Source: Zasmidium citrigriseum (Eukaryota > Ascomycota > Dothideomycetes > Mycosphaerellales > Mycosphaerellaceae). From it: DNA of 64,000 nt. Position numbers and translations under genes: made by a program. The stretch spans positions 124,001 through 188,000 of the forward strand of contig NHNW01000045.1 of NCBI GenBank assembly GCA_002786025.1. Reading direction: 5' to 3'. Under the pieces are notes generated by a model. That model searched no databases, was not told the DNA's origin, and worked only from the letters and a program-made list of their open reading frames with translations. Numbering within the stretch: the stretch's first letter is position 1; every line of letters begins with the position of its first letter. Shown in pieces: positions 1-11,176 of this stretch.

Positions 1-2268
1 CACAGCCTCCAAAAAGAACTTGTCGTTGATCTCAGGGACCTGGGCAAAGTAGCACCGTCGGCAGTCTCTCTCTTCGCCGCCTTTGTGGTACGAGACACAT
101 TGGCGGCAGTTTAGAATGTGCGTGCCGTAGAACTGATAGAACAACGTCGGTCCAAAAGCAGCAATGACAGCGAACAGCAGCATTGTTGAAGTCACGCCAG
201 CCGACTTGACGTTGAAGCGCTGCGTCTTGCGTTTGATTGCACCAAAGCACATCGAGAGACCAGGTAGGAAGAGAATACCCGCAAAGATGGACCCAATTAT
301 GCTGCCTTCGACAAGCTGGGCCTTGCCTTCGTCGAGAGCGACGCAATACAGGAAGACTTCGACGATGGTGCTGAAGAAGGCGTTGATGGTGGCACCGACT
401 CCCATTGAGGATTGCGCAGAGATCGAGGCAACGGCTTGGCCGATGAAGTACGCGAGTGGTATGATGGAAGCCAGTGCGATGACGAAGACAAAGCCTGGCG
501 AAGTGACCCAAACGCGAATGCCCAGAGCCTCGTACAAGACGAAGTAGTCGAGGATGGCGAACACGACCAGTCCAAGCAGGTTGATGAGGAAGATGTTGGT
601 CCCGTCTATGGTGTATTTCCAGTACTTGAGTCCGACAGCTCTATATGTGCAGAGAAGGACCACGCTGTCGCTGCTGCCTCTGGGCTGAGATGGGACGCGT
701 TGGTAGTGGCTGTCAGTATGGAAGCTCATGGCGAGCGGGTGGCGTCGGAGGTGGTAGAACAAAAGTAGCGTCACCTTGCCCATGGGTATCGTAAAGACGA
801 GGAACCAGCAGATGCCGCTGATGAGAAACAAGCATGGCGTTATCAGGAAGTAGAAAGACAGAAAAAAGATCACGCGGCCGACATTCCACTTGCCACGACC
901 GAATAGACGCTTCTTGGTCTTCACTCTCGCGCGCTGGGCGACAGAGCTCTGTCTGCCTCGTCCGAGGAGTGAATCAGTCTCGTTCTCCTCAAGATCTGGA
1001 ACTTCGTCACGTCGCCGGCCAAGGATGGAACGGTTGATGTCAGTAGGTCCGAAGAAAAGTCGGCCTTCTTCGATGTCGCCGGCCTGCCATTGCTCGTACT
1101 CGCTGATGTCCCTGCCCTCGCCTTCGTCCTCGTGGAGGTAGGCTTCATCGCGCTCTAACCTGACGTACTTTCCGAATGGGTAGAACAAGTAATGCGCAAG
1201 GTTGATCAAGACTCGGCCATACTCATGGCATCCAGATCCGGCTTCCTGGAAGAGTGCGAAGATGAGACAGACAATCCCTCCAATGGATGTAAGTAGGGCC
1301 AGCCACCATCCAAAGAGGATCGTCCAAAGCCCATTGAATACCCACAGCCACCGGCTGACATTACCTCCAGGCGCGCTGTGGATGTCTCCTTCCGCTGTCC
1401 GTTGCACTGATCGATTCTTTTTGTACAGCGCAGGTTTCCATATCCTGATTCCAAATGGATGTGTCTCGTTGATAGCCTCTTGTCTGTCCTTCAATGTGAA
1501 GCTCTCTGCATCGCTCAGGTCAGCATCGTCGTCATCGTTTGGCGTCTCTTCCTCGTCATCTCCCTGCAGCGTCTCCTCTGAGCTCGGGTCGCCATTATCG
1601 CCAGGAGTTGGAGGTCTTGCAGATTTGGCAGCGTCATTGCCCGTCGTTCGAGCTGCTTCCTCCTCTTGCTCGTCGCTCTCTACTCTTGGTAATGACGGAG
1701 CTGCTGCGGTGCCTCTCCGCCGTAAAGTGCTCTCTCGTCGTCGCAGCTGTCGATCTTGCTGTTTCGTGTCTCGTCGTGCGGTTCGTAAATCTTCGTCGAC
1801 TTCGCTCGCATCGTCGTCAACGGAGAATACCTCTCCTCGATGTGGTGCTTGGGAGGAAAATTTGCGTGAACTCGTAGGCCGCTTCGGCGTTTGTTGTTGT
1901 TGCGAGTGTGGAGAAAGGACGCTTTGCTGGCGGCCTCCACCCCCAGTGGAGGAACCCTGCACGGTGCCTACGCTTGCATTAACAATGGATCGTCGGTGTT
2001 ACAATGCCATCTCGAGCATACCGTAATCCAGTCGAGGTCTGTTTCGACGGGCGGTGCTATCAGACTGCAGGCTGGCTTGGCTGGCTTGCATGGAGCTCTG
2101 CTGCTCGGAGGGACGATTGGAAGAGCTCATGTCGCCGACGGAGGATGTGGAGGTCCGGCGAGTGGACGGCTGGGTGTTGGACTGGTGGGCGTAGTCGTAG
2201 GTCGACACCCGACTTAGGTTGTTGTTGGCATTGGAATTGTTGTCGTCGGCCATGGCGGCGGCGCGCAA
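1..2268 (-). CDS. VNX1-like vacuolar cation/H+ exchanger, N-terminal part (partial)
   Basis: This looks like a CaCA-superfamily antiporter of the fungal VNX1 type, which in yeast exchanges monovalent cations for protons at the vacuolar membrane. Two exons are visible: 2022-2268, then an intron at 1968-2021 (gtatgc..gcgtag), then 1-1967, which runs off the left edge. About 738 codons are present. After a long Ser/Gln/Asp-rich hydrophilic N-terminus, a YccF (DUF307)-like segment at about residues 285-350 ends in 'LFYPFGKYVRLERDEAY'. Further membrane helices follow. A CaCA alpha-1 repeat at about residues 600-645 reads 'ATINAFFSTIVEVFLYC' and then 'EGSIIGSI'. The second alpha repeat would lie outside the window. 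The start is the first in-frame ATG at 2268; a second ATG at 2253 is possible. It shares a 0.7 kb intergenic region with RPT6. The family call is from recognised motifs; the transported ion is inferred from yeast. Confidence 0.82.
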
Positions 2269-2995
2269 GCTTTAGTAAGAACAAACAGCGGCGGTCCTAG
2301 CTTCTGGCAGGTCTGGGCAGCAGCGGGAGGCCGTGATTGACGCGGAGGGCGTCTGCAGCCAAGAGGGAGCTCTGCGTATATCGCGAGCACAGCGTCGTTG
2401 TTGATGCATCAGATCACCGCCGCCGAGCAGGTTCTCACGTCGTGCAGCACAGCTTCATTACAGGCCGGGCGGCGTGTCTGGGTGCGTGGACGGATGGGCT
2501 GGCAGGCAGGCAGGCAACTGGCGGGCAGGGGCGGTTTCACGCTGCAACTCCTCGCGGAAGCGGGTAGCAGTGCCTGCGATAAGTATAGAGAGGACTGTAT
2601 GTGGATGGATGGTAGAGATGCAGAAACTGCAGTGTAAGTTCGGAGAAGCGAGGCTACGCTGTCTAGCTGAAGGCTACGGTGTCGTATAGATAGTAGATAG
2701 GATTGCAGCACGAGCTCGTCGTCAAGGTCATCTGCAAGCACTCACTGACATCCCGCCCGGATCCTGCCGTCATCAGGCAGGAGCGAAGGCTTGGCACAGG
2801 CGCGGATGAGCTGCTGGAAACGCCGACGCCATCGCTGAGCGCCTGCGACCACCACAGCTTCACGTGCAAACAACATCGCCGACAGCACCAACAACTACTC
2901 CCATCATCGCCGCCAGCAGAGCACATTCATCCGACCATCTGCTGTAGTATTCGAGGCCTTTCCCACGCATCACAAACACACATACAGCCGCCACC
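2269..2995. promoter_or_regulatory. Divergent promoter between VNX1-like and RPT6 genes
   Basis: This 727-bp gap separates two divergent starts, so it must carry both promoters. I see no clear TATA box. A GGCA-rich simple stretch lies near 2503-2530 (repeated ggcag units). The last bases before the RPT6 start, gccgccaccATGg, are a textbook strong initiation context. Confidence 0.5.
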
Positions 2996-4218
2996 ATGGC
3001 GCTGGACACGTTCTTCCACAACAAGATCGAGAGCATGAAGCTCGAGATCATCCAAGGCCAGGCCGTATTGCGACGTCTGGAGGCACAGCGAAACGAGTAC
3101 AACAGCCGCGTGCGGTTACTACGGGAAGAGCTGGGTCTGCTGCAACAGCCGGGGAGCTATGTTGGCGAGGTGGTCAAGGTCATGAGCACGAAGAAGGTGC
3201 TGGTCAAGGTGCATCCCGAGGGCAAATATGGTAAGAGCGGAGAAGCGTGTAAGGATGAGGAGATATACTGATGATGGAAACAGTCGTCGACGTGGCCGAC
3301 AACATCGACATCTCGAAACTTACAGCTGGCAAGCGCGTCACCCTCCTCTCCGACTCCTACAAACTCTCATCGCTCCTCCCATCCTCCGTCGACCCACTTG
3401 TCTCTCTCATGATGGTGGAGAAGGTTCCCGACAGCACATACGACATGATCGGTGGTCTGGACGAGCAGATCAAGCAGATCAAGGAAGTCATCGAGCTCGG
3501 CCTGAAACACCCCGAACTCTTCGAGTCACTCGGTATCGCTCAACCCAAGGGAGTTCTGCTCTATGGACCTCCAGGAACGGGAAAGACATTGCTGGCCAGA
3601 GCTGTAGCACATCACACCGACTGCAAGTTCATTCGTGTTTCCGGTTCGGAGTTGGTGCAGAAGTACATTGGTGAGGGATCACGTATGGTCAGAGAGCTGT
3701 TCGTCATGGCAAGAGAGCACGCACCGTCAATCATCTTCATGGACGAGATCGATTCTATCGGTTCGTCGCGTGTGGAGGGTTCTTCGGGTGGTGATTCGGA
3801 GGTGCAGCGAACTATGCTGGAGTTGCTCAACCAGCTCGATGGTTTCGAGCCGACAAAGAACATCAAGGTCATCATGGCCACCAATCGTCTCGACATTCTC
3901 GACCCTGCACTCCTTCGACCCGGCCGCATCGACCGCAAGATCGAGTTCCCACCGCCAACCACCGAAGCCCGAGCCGACATTCTCCGCATCCATTCCCGAA
4001 GCATGAACCTGACGAGAGGCATCAACTTGACCAAGATCGCTGAGAAGATGAACGGGTGTTCAGGAGCTGAGCTGAAGGGTGTGTGCACAGAGGCGGGCAT
4101 GTACGCGCTGAGAGAGCGGAGAGTGCATGTGACGCAGGAGGACTTCGACCTGGCCACGGCGAAGGTGCTCAACAAGCATGACGACAAGGAGATGAGTTTG
4201 AGCAAGCTGTGGAAGTAG
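2996..4218 (+). CDS. RPT6: 26S proteasome regulatory ATPase subunit Rpt6
   Basis: Rpt6 (SUG1, PSMC5) is one of six AAA+ ATPases of the 19S base that unfold ubiquitinated proteins and open the 20S gate. Exon 1 is 2996-3230, the intron is 3231-3283 (gtaaga..aaacag), and exon 2 is 3284-4218. The protein has 389 residues, close to the family's 390-405. An N-terminal coiled coil (about 5-50) is followed by an OB-type region and the AAA module. Walker A 'GPPGTGKT' is near residue 173, Walker B 'IIFMDEID' near 227, and the arginine-finger segment '[14 protein letters not shown]' near 290. The C-terminus 'SLSKLWK' is the type that docks into a 20S pocket. Identity to other fungal Rpt6 proteins is evident along the whole length. 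The splice joins K-Y to V-V-D in frame. Confidence 0.97.
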
Positions 4219-4563
4219 AAAAGGGGAAGAATGGGCTGTAGCAAGGAAGTGTACTATACTGCAATGCATAGCGTGGCTACGAGGGTTCTGGTGAGTCCAC
4301 ACAGCGACGCAGAAATGGACTTATTGAGCATAGATGAAAGCACTCGGTGTTTATCGCCTCGCTCCAAGACCTAAGAGTCTTCGATGTGAGCACATGAAGT
4401 CTATGGCGGACGCACGGGCCCTCGAGTTCCTTCCCTTAGCCTCACTGCCTCCTTCCTCATTCCTACTTACTCCTTCCTTCGCTCATGTTTCGTGCTGCTC
4501 CTTCACATTTCGATCATCCAACATGCACATCGCCTCATGAACACAATCACAAACATTCAAAAC
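4219..4563. other. Intergenic region RPT6 to BTB gene 1
   Basis: This 345-bp gap should hold the RPT6 3' UTR and the promoter of the first BTB gene. I see no gene in it. A pyrimidine-rich tract near 4430-4500 could be a fungal core-promoter CT stretch. Confidence 0.4.
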
Positions 4564-5247
4564 ATGGCGGAAAACAGGCGGGCAACCAAAAAGCAGCGGT
4601 ACTGGCACCCGCCTACACTACGATAATGCAACAACTGACAAAGTCTCAGATACGCCAGCAACATCGTCTCACTCATTGTCGGCCCCGACGCTGAACCGAT
4701 CAACGTCCACGAGTCGCTCCTGCAGGAGAACTCCGAATACTTCAGAGCCGCCCTCACCAAGAAGTGGCAACAAGGCACCCTTCGCGAGATCGAACTCCCT
4801 ACAGACCTCGTCGGCACCGTCACCGCATACGTCGACTACCTATACGCCGGCACCCTCACGGTCGACAGATTGACCGATGGATACACAGACTACGACATGC
4901 TGGCACGCCTCTACTGCTTCGGCGAGAAGATCACCGACGACGGATTCTGCGACGCCGCGCTGTCGACCATGATAGACGGCATGGATACGAATAAGGGACG
5001 GTGGAGCTTTCCGGGACCTTCGTCCGTCGTCATTGCCCACGCGGGTACCGTCACTGGATCTCCTATCCGCCGGTTCATGGTGCAAATCTATGCGCAGTGG
5101 GCGAATACGACGTGGCTTTTGCCGGAGTCGTGTCCTGACTTTTTCCGGGATCTTGCGGTGGAGATGTGTAGGGTCAGATCAGCCTCTGCGACTTCGGCGC
5201 CCGTGGAGTTAAGGAAGGTGAATTGGTGGAAGAAGAGCAGGACTTGA
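4564..5247 (+). CDS. BTB/POZ-domain protein, cluster member 1
   Basis: A 207-residue protein whose recognisable part is a BTB fold of the fungal type. Exon 1 is 4564-4598 (35 nt), the intron is 4599-4658 (gtactg..gccag), and exon 2 is 4659-5247. The splice joins 'KKQR' to 'NIVSLIVGPD' in phase 2. BTB hallmarks are 'VHESLLQENSEYFRAAL', 'REIELPTDLVGTVTAY' and 'YLYAGTLTV', and then 'ARLYCFGEKITDDGFCD', a post-BTB helix typical of the group. No Kelch, BACK or zinc-finger region follows. Such proteins may dimerise or act as CUL3 adaptors, but a specific role cannot be read from the sequence. It is the first of five paralogues in 6.6 kb and shares the small first exon with members 2 and 5. Confidence 0.85.
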
Positions 5248-5542
5248 TGGTGGCATCGGTTGACTGCGTGACGTGGGCAGAACGATGGTGGATTGTGAAA
5301 GCAGATGCTGAATGTGTCGATGGGCAGAGTTGCCTCCGTCGCAAGGACAGTGTATACTAGAAGAGCTATCGGAAGGGACCAGCAACTTCACCATTCACGT
5401 TCCTGCCTCATTTGTGCCGAGCACAGACCCTAAGGCAAACGCTGGCCAAGTCTCATCTCGCCGAAGCCTTTCCCTTCACCAAACTCCTCATAACCTACAC
5501 CCTCGACATCACCGAAGTTCACACCTGCGACCCAGCTTCATC

Positions 5543-6238
5543 ATGGCGAGCGATCCCGACCAAGAGCCTACTACAGAGTAAATACCCTCGAAGTTCATGC
5601 ATATTCGAAATGCTAATCATGGCAGGTTCGCAAGCCCTCCCGTGACCCTCGAGGTTGGTCCAACCGGCGAAACGCTTTACGCTCACGAAGACGTGATCAA
5701 GAAGTATTCGCCATTCTTCCGTGCGGCACTCGATAAGGAGTGGAAGGAGAGCGTCTCGCGAGAGATCGACCTCCCCGACGATGAAGTGACCATTGTGGCT
5801 GGATACCTGAGGTGGTTGTACTATTGCCACATCAATCCGCCAAACTTCGAAGACTCGGCGGACAAGATACAGGCCAGGTACATGTGGTTGGCCAAAGCGT
5901 GGGTGTTTGGCGACAAGATCCAGGACGATGGCTTCTGCAATGAAGTGGTCGCTACATTCACTCAAATCCTTGACGAGATGAAGGACGGACATCGCATTTT
6001 CCCTTTACAGGACGCGATCTCTTTCATCTACGCCAACACGGCCAAGGACTCGCAGTTGCGAATGTTCATACTCAACCTATGGTCATGTCGGGGAAGTATG
6101 AAGGCGGTCCGCAATTTGATCTCGATTACACCAGCGGAATTCAAGGACGATCTTCTGCTTGAGATATGCAGGCGGCGAACACCGGTCCCCTGGATATCGG
6201 CCTACGACCGGCGGTATGAGTGGTTCAAAAAGACGTGA
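5543..6238 (+). CDS. BTB/POZ-domain protein, cluster member 2
   Basis: A 215-residue BTB protein. Exon 1 is 5543-5577 (35 nt, 'MASDPDQEPTT'), the intron is 5578-5625 (gtaaat..ggcag, branch-like gctaatca), and exon 2 is 5626-6238. The exon-1 length and phase-2 junction match member 1, which supports both models and common descent. Conserved pieces are 'HEDVIKKYSPFFRAALDK', 'REIDLPDDEVTIVAGYL', 'FGDKIQDDGFCNEV' and a C-terminal basic/aromatic end 'RYEWFKKT'. A longer reading starting at 5597 inside the intron is possible but lacks the conserved splice structure. It is tail-to-tail with member 3. Function is unknown. Confidence 0.83.
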
Positions 6239-6837
6239 AGTCACTTTGAGAAGATCATTGGTGTTCAGGTCTCGATGCAGGAAGGAGGTCGCGGCGATGA
6301 TAGCGAGAGATGTTGGGTGATCATTATGGAAACTCGCCGCCTTCCAATTGCTGGAGCATATACCCTGAGCGAATGGAGTACGGGACCAGAAGCAGGTTCT
6401 CTACATTGAGACCAGCATGCATAGCGAGCGATTGTTAAGCGGCATGGTGTGTGGACCGGGAGGAGATGAAGTGAACTGCGTGTACAGCCAAGGCAGCAAG
6501 ATGATACTAAAGAACACAAACTTCAAATGCACTTGACTATGAACTTTCAAACAAGCTCACTGTATCTATGAGGCGCCTTTCCTGGGCTCCATCAATCGCC
6601 GCGTTCCATTCAAGAAGCAGGATTCTTTCATCGCCGTCGATGGCATCGGAAGGCGTGGTCTTTGGCAGACCTTGATGCCGTGTCGATCGACCTTCTAATA
6701 CATCTCCTTCAGCACCGCTCCTTGCCACCTGCACTCGGTTCTGATCCCCGTACCTCGATCCAAGTCGCAGCATCCTTTCACCGTAGACGATGCCACCGAG
6801 AGCAGTGGTCTTTCAGGAGATTTTGATGCCGTGTTGA
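6239..6837. other. Convergent intergenic region between BTB members 2 and 3
   Basis: This 599-bp gap lies between two converging genes and should hold two 3' UTRs. I found no reading frame with BTB or other recognisable features. Confidence 0.4.
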
Positions 6838-7593
6838 TCAATTCTCGTCTTCGTGTCCTCCTTCACCAGTATTCTGGTTGCCATGCTCGGGAGGAACATG
6901 GCCCTGATTGCTGCCTTCATCATCACCGCCTTCTCGATCACGCTCCTCTTCGCCTCCTTCCTGATCACGCTCCGTTTCGCCGTCTTCCTCGTCTTCGTCG
7001 CCTTTCTTGAGCATGAGAGCCCGGGACAAGTCGAGGAGGAACTCAGGATGATACTCTTGAACGCTCGAGTCCAACCAGTCAGCCCCACAACGCATGACCA
7101 TACCCACCACAGAGCGACGAGCGAGTGAATGAGGTTGCGTGCCTTCGTATAGCAGTCGCGTCGTCTTGAGCTGCACATCCCTGAAAAACTCTTCGTCCAG
7201 CTGGTCGAAATTCTCTCTAAGGGGCGATGCCACTGCGAGGCCGAAGTCGTTGTCATGAATCTTCTCGCCGAAGATTAGCTGATTTATCAGACTGACATAG
7301 ATAGCGGCGACCTCGTCGATCGTCTTGTCGGCGAGAGAGGGCACAGAGATGGTGCCGGTATAGAGGTACTCGAGATAGGCCTCCATGGTCTCGGCGTCTG
7401 CATCTTGAATCTCGATCTGGTCGACCTTACCCTCGAATAGGGCTTTGAGATATTCGGATTTCTCCTCGATGATATCCTCGTGCACGGTGAAGACGTGTGG
7501 CGATTTGTCGGAAGAGAGGGAGCCGGCCACCCTGATCTTGAGCATCTTGCCTGAGTATCTCATTCTCTTCGCGGGTGGAGGCTGGTCTGGCAT
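6838..7593 (-). CDS. BTB/POZ-domain protein with acidic C-terminal tail, cluster member 3
   Basis: A 251-residue intronless BTB protein on the minus strand. After a short basic N-terminus ('PPPAKRMRYSGKMLKIRV') comes the BTB core with 'FTVHEDIIEEKSEYLKALF', 'MEAYLEYLYTGTISV' and 'NQLIFGEKIHDNDFG'. The last 55 residues or so are dominated by Glu, Asp, Gly and Gln and look disordered. No other cluster member has this tail. A TATA-like element (tataaaaag read on the minus strand, near 7682-7690) lies about 95 bp upstream of the start. It converges on member 2 and diverges from member 4. It may be a nuclear or adaptor protein, but that is speculation. Confidence 0.85.
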   Translation of the reverse strand: MPDQPPPAKRMRYSGKMLKIRVAGSLSSDKSPHVFTVHEDIIEEKSEYLKALFEGKVDQIEIQDADAETMEAYLEYLYTGTISVPSLADKTIDEVAAIYVSLINQLIFGEKIHDNDFGLAVASPLRENFDQLDEEFFRDVQLKTTRLLYEGTQPHSLARRSVVGMVMRCGADWLDSSVQEYHPEFLLDLSRALMLKKGDEDEEDGETERDQEGGEEERDREGGDDEGSNQGHVPPEHGNQNTGEGGHEDEN

Positions 7594-8483
7594 GTTTGAT
7601 GGTGATCGAGTAGCTTGGATGATGATGTTGTGGCGGAGATGCGGTTGCTGAGAAGAGGCAGAGAGACGTAGATTCGATGACCTTTTTATACGGCGAGGCT
7701 TGTGAACAGCGGTTTTGCTTCACATGGATACACATGGAGCATCGCGAGCGCTGATGAACACTCTCCGCTGTCATAAGTAGCATGTGATTGGCATGTGAAG
7801 GCACGTGGTCGTGACGAAGGCCGCACCCTGCGTTCCGTCAAGATCCAATGCTCGAGTATCTTCGACAGTCACGTCCATACTAGTAGTGTCAATCTCAGTT
7901 TGGATGTTACTCGTCTTTCAATCGATCTCGGTACGATGATGGGGTGGTACTTATATGACTTGTCTTGATTACTTTGTTTGTACTGCAAGATAGGCACGAA
8001 ATCAGCAACCTGCATTGCTCCTGACCACTGAGGATCCCCAATGTCTATCAAAACATCGCCAGCATAATGCTGACTACCATAACAGATATCTCAGATGTTT
8101 TGGACGTCCGGGAACCGATTTCGGTGGATGTACTCACCAGATTGCTGCCATCAAGCCCATATCCCACAAGTTTCTTACCCCAAGTCGCAATCGAGTAACC
8201 CTAAGCTGGTCCAAGCGTCGTGGGAGGAAAGGTCTCGGTCAAGAGAAGATCAGTCGCTATTTCGATGGGCCCGGCGAGAAGATATAACAGCCATGCTGGC
8301 GAAGATCTGTTTTTGATCCAAGTCGCACCTGCCCTTTCACATGTGAAAGTTGAGTTAAGGTTTGGACTAGCGCGGTTTTGGCGTTTGTGCTTGCCCGCTT
8401 GAAGACTCTCGTGCTTCCCTTCAGAACTTCGCCCAAGCAAACATTCGCCCCGCCTCATCCCACCACCAGCTTGCCCGCGCAAG
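7594..8483. promoter_or_regulatory. Divergent promoter region between BTB members 3 and 4
   Basis: This 890-bp gap carries the upstream regions of two divergent genes. The only element I can point to is the minus-strand TATA-like box near 7682-7690 serving member 3. No convincing reading frame is present. Confidence 0.4.
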
Positions 8484-9380
8484 ATGTGGGCGCCGTCGGC
8501 GACCATCAAGAAGAGGCCGCCATCGCCGCCGATGGACCCTCGTCTGCGGCAGCGGCAGCGATCGAGCCTCGAGGACAGGCGCATCAAAAAAGAGGTCGAT
8601 GAGACGTCGGACATTCAACCCAGCGCGCCTGATCTGGCGCCGGCGGAACCCCAGTTCTCATTCTCGAGGAAGCGACGAGCATCTTCGGCCTTGCTCGATC
8701 CTAGACCCACTCGCCGATCAAAGTACGACGGCGACATTGTCAAGATCAAAGTCGGCTACTTCTTGACGACATTCAACGTCCACGAGGGGCTCCTGTCACA
8801 GAATAGCTACAAGCTTTACTGCGATCTGTTGAGAGCCAAAGAGAAAGGGGAGCTGAAGGAGTTGTCGCTCCCCAACGAGGACCCGGATGACTTCCGCCTG
8901 TACGTAGACTGGTTGTACGACGGAAGAATCCAGTTTCGGGACAAGCACATCTCTGGAATGGATGATGCAGACCACGCCGCTGAGTGGTCAACTCTGTCGA
9001 GGTTCTATGTGCTGGCCGAAAAGCTTGGAGACTGGACGTGCTCCGACGCCGTGATGGGGGCGATGATCTCCAAGATCGAAGAGAAGGACGAGAAGGGTCG
9101 GATATGGTACCCAGCAGACCACAACATCAAGACGCTCTATGATGGCACGGAGAAAGATTCACCAGCTCGAGCTTTTCTCGTGGAGGCTTTCCTACATGCA
9201 CCAGGAGCGGCAGCCGAACTGATCCCTCATGACGATACACTCAATCATGTCACCTTCCTGGCTGATCTGGCTCGCGCCTTTCTGTCGCAACGCAAGACCA
9301 CTGCATCTAATGACCACCTGTCATCCCAGAAGTGGAAGTTCCTCCGCGGCATCTACTATGAAAGGAATACGTGGGTTTGA
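8484..9380 (+). CDS. BTB/POZ-domain protein with long basic N-terminus, cluster member 4
   Basis: A 298-residue intronless BTB protein, the longest of the cluster. The first 85 residues or so are rich in Arg, Pro and Ser, with basic stretches ('RKRRASSALLDPRPTRRSK') that could act as a nuclear localisation signal. The BTB core follows: 'FNVHEGLLSQNSYKLYCDLL', 'YVDWLYDGRIQF' and 'FYVLAEKLGDWTCSDAVMG'. A helical C-terminal part contains 'LNHVTFLADLARAFLSQR', which closely parallels 'FNHVEFLTDLARALLQRR' in member 5, so these two appear to be the closest pair. Function is not identifiable beyond BTB-mediated protein interaction. Confidence 0.85.
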   Translation: MWAPSATIKKRPPSPPMDPRLRQRQRSSLEDRRIKKEVDETSDIQPSAPDLAPAEPQFSFSRKRRASSALLDPRPTRRSKYDGDIVKIKVGYFLTTFNVHEGLLSQNSYKLYCDLLRAKEKGELKELSLPNEDPDDFRLYVDWLYDGRIQFRDKHISGMDDADHAAEWSTLSRFYVLAEKLGDWTCSDAVMGAMISKIEEKDEKGRIWYPADHNIKTLYDGTEKDSPARAFLVEAFLHAPGAAAELIPHDDTLNHVTFLADLARAFLSQRKTTASNDHLSSQKWKFLRGIYYERNTWV

Positions 9381-10384
9381 GCCGATAGATGTACTGATAC
9401 CCATTCTCTCGGCAGAAAGTCAGATCGTTGTCTGCAGCGACATAGGAGACCGACGAATCATGCAAGTGTGAAGATAGGATTTTGGCAGAGATCAGGATGA
9501 AGGCACAGGGCACTCAGAAGAGTGAAAGTGCTGGGCAATGATCGAAATGCAGGGCAAGGCGAACTGCCGCGAACACCTGATCAGCAACCTCGTACGTTTG
9601 GGAGAACCTGAAAGAAGACATGGTCCAACTGAGACAAGATCAGATCCAACAGCCAGTCGGCTTTTGCAATTCATACTCGGCGTGCTTCCCTCGGCCGTTG
9701 ACCTATCGAACGCCTGTCAATCCCGTCAGCCAATGCACCTTGCAGAAGGCTTTCTTCTTTTAAAAGGCCATCCTTGTACAACTCCAGATCGAGCTCTTCC
9801 ACTGACCAAATCAAGTAACCTCATAAGCCAAGCTCATCTCAATCCGACATTCCCTCCATCAGCAATACCCATTCCAGCAACACGCTCACCTTCAATGTCA
9901 GCAAACCCATCCCGAACAACCGTCAAAAACAGCCACGCACAAGAAAAAGATCGGTACCTACCATTCCTCAAAAATTAAGCTCTCCTCCACGTGTGAAGTG
10001 GCGCAAGCGCTTGCTCCCAACTGATTGGATCTCCATCCCGCTTGTCTCTCCTTATACCAAACCTCTCACCCAATCAATCAACTCCCGAGCATCTACCTCT
10101 CCTAACCCTTCTGCAAACTACTAAATATACTCTCCCTCCACCGTTGACAGTACCGAAGTCTTGCGAAACTTGTCCATAGAAGAGATGCAGGAGGAAGAAG
10201 TTTGCAGGACGCCTCGGTGAGCTTGTTGACGCCGGTGCGTTTTCTGTCATGGGTTCGGCCAGGCTGCCGGTCCCTGTGGGGCCAGACGGGCGGTGTTGAA
10301 GGGTGGGTTGGAATAAAAGATGTGTGTTGCGAGCTCTGCTGGTGGCTTGTATTGATCGCGTGAGAAGACGAGGCCTTTGTCAAG
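9381..10384. other. Intergenic region upstream of BTB member 5 with possible alternative first exon
   Basis: This 1.0-kb gap holds a CCAAT motif near 9730, a TATA-like tttaaaagg at 9758-9766, and an ATG at 9895. That ATG opens a 20-codon reading frame ending at a potential donor (cg|gtacct, 9954), in the same phase (2) as the first exons of BTB members 1, 2 and 5. It could splice to the member-5 acceptor at 10476, or it could be the relic of a lost paralogue. The rest shows nothing recognisable. Confidence 0.3.
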
Positions 10385-11176
10385 ATGCACGACAACGATG
10401 AACTTCGTATCACTCGACGAGACAAGTAAGTACACGCCTCTCAACAACTGCGGAGACAACACTCACCGCCTTCCAGCATAATCGACTCCCGCACCATCAC
10501 CCTCTCAGTCGGCCCAACAACCTCCCCAACAACCTTTGCCGTCCACGAAGCAATTCTACTCTCGCACTCCCCCTTCTTCCGCACAGCCCTCGACAAGAAA
10601 TGGCGCGAAGGTCGCTCCCGCATAATCGAACTCCCGTACGATGAACCCGACGTAGTAGCAGCCTACGTCGACTGGCTCTACTTCCGAAAGATAGCCTCCA
10701 AACCCGTCTCCCCACCAGAACTACCAATCGACGACGGCGAGTACGACTTCCTTGCGCGAATGTACTGCTTCGGAGAGAAGATCCAAGCTGATGCGTTTTG
10801 CGACAACGTCCTCGACGCCATGGCAGCGAAGACAGACGATGTAGCAGCTGACGGGACGAGGACGTTCCCGAGCCATTCGGCGATTATGGCGTTGTATAAT
10901 GGTACGCCAGGGGACTCACCCGCGAGGCGGTTCTGCGTGGATATGTACGCCGAGTTTGGGGCGGAGAAGTGGATTCCCAAGGAAGCGGAGTTCAATCATG
11001 TCGAGTTTTTGACGGATTTGGCGAGGGCGTTGTTGCAGAGGAGGCAGGAGGGGGGTTTGTTGCATAAGCAGGAGAATTGGCCGAGGAGGAGGAAGTGGCA
11101 TAAGAATGGGGAGCGGGTGGAGTTTTTGCAGCCGGCAAGTTCGAGGGAGAGGATGAGGATTGGGGCGGCGGAGTGA
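10385..11176 (+). CDS. BTB/POZ-domain protein, cluster member 5
   Basis: A 246-residue BTB protein. Exon 1 is 10385-10425 (41 nt, 'MHDNDELRITRRD'), the intron is 10426-10476 (gtaagt..ttccag), and exon 2 is 10477-11176. The phase-2 junction matches members 1 and 2. Core motifs are 'FAVHEAILLSHSPFFRTAL', 'SRIIELPYDEPDVVAAYV', 'DWLYFRKIAS' and 'FLARMYCFGEKIQADAFCD'. The C-terminal region contains 'FNHVEFLTDLARALLQRR' and a very basic end. An alternative upstream first exon at 9895-9953 would splice in frame to the same acceptor. Function unknown. Confidence 0.85.

Noticed and set aside
1202..2026. 274-codon plus-strand open frame
   Set aside because: It is the shadow of the VNX1-like gene. Its composition (Ser/Arg runs) mirrors the acidic low-complexity segment on the other strand.
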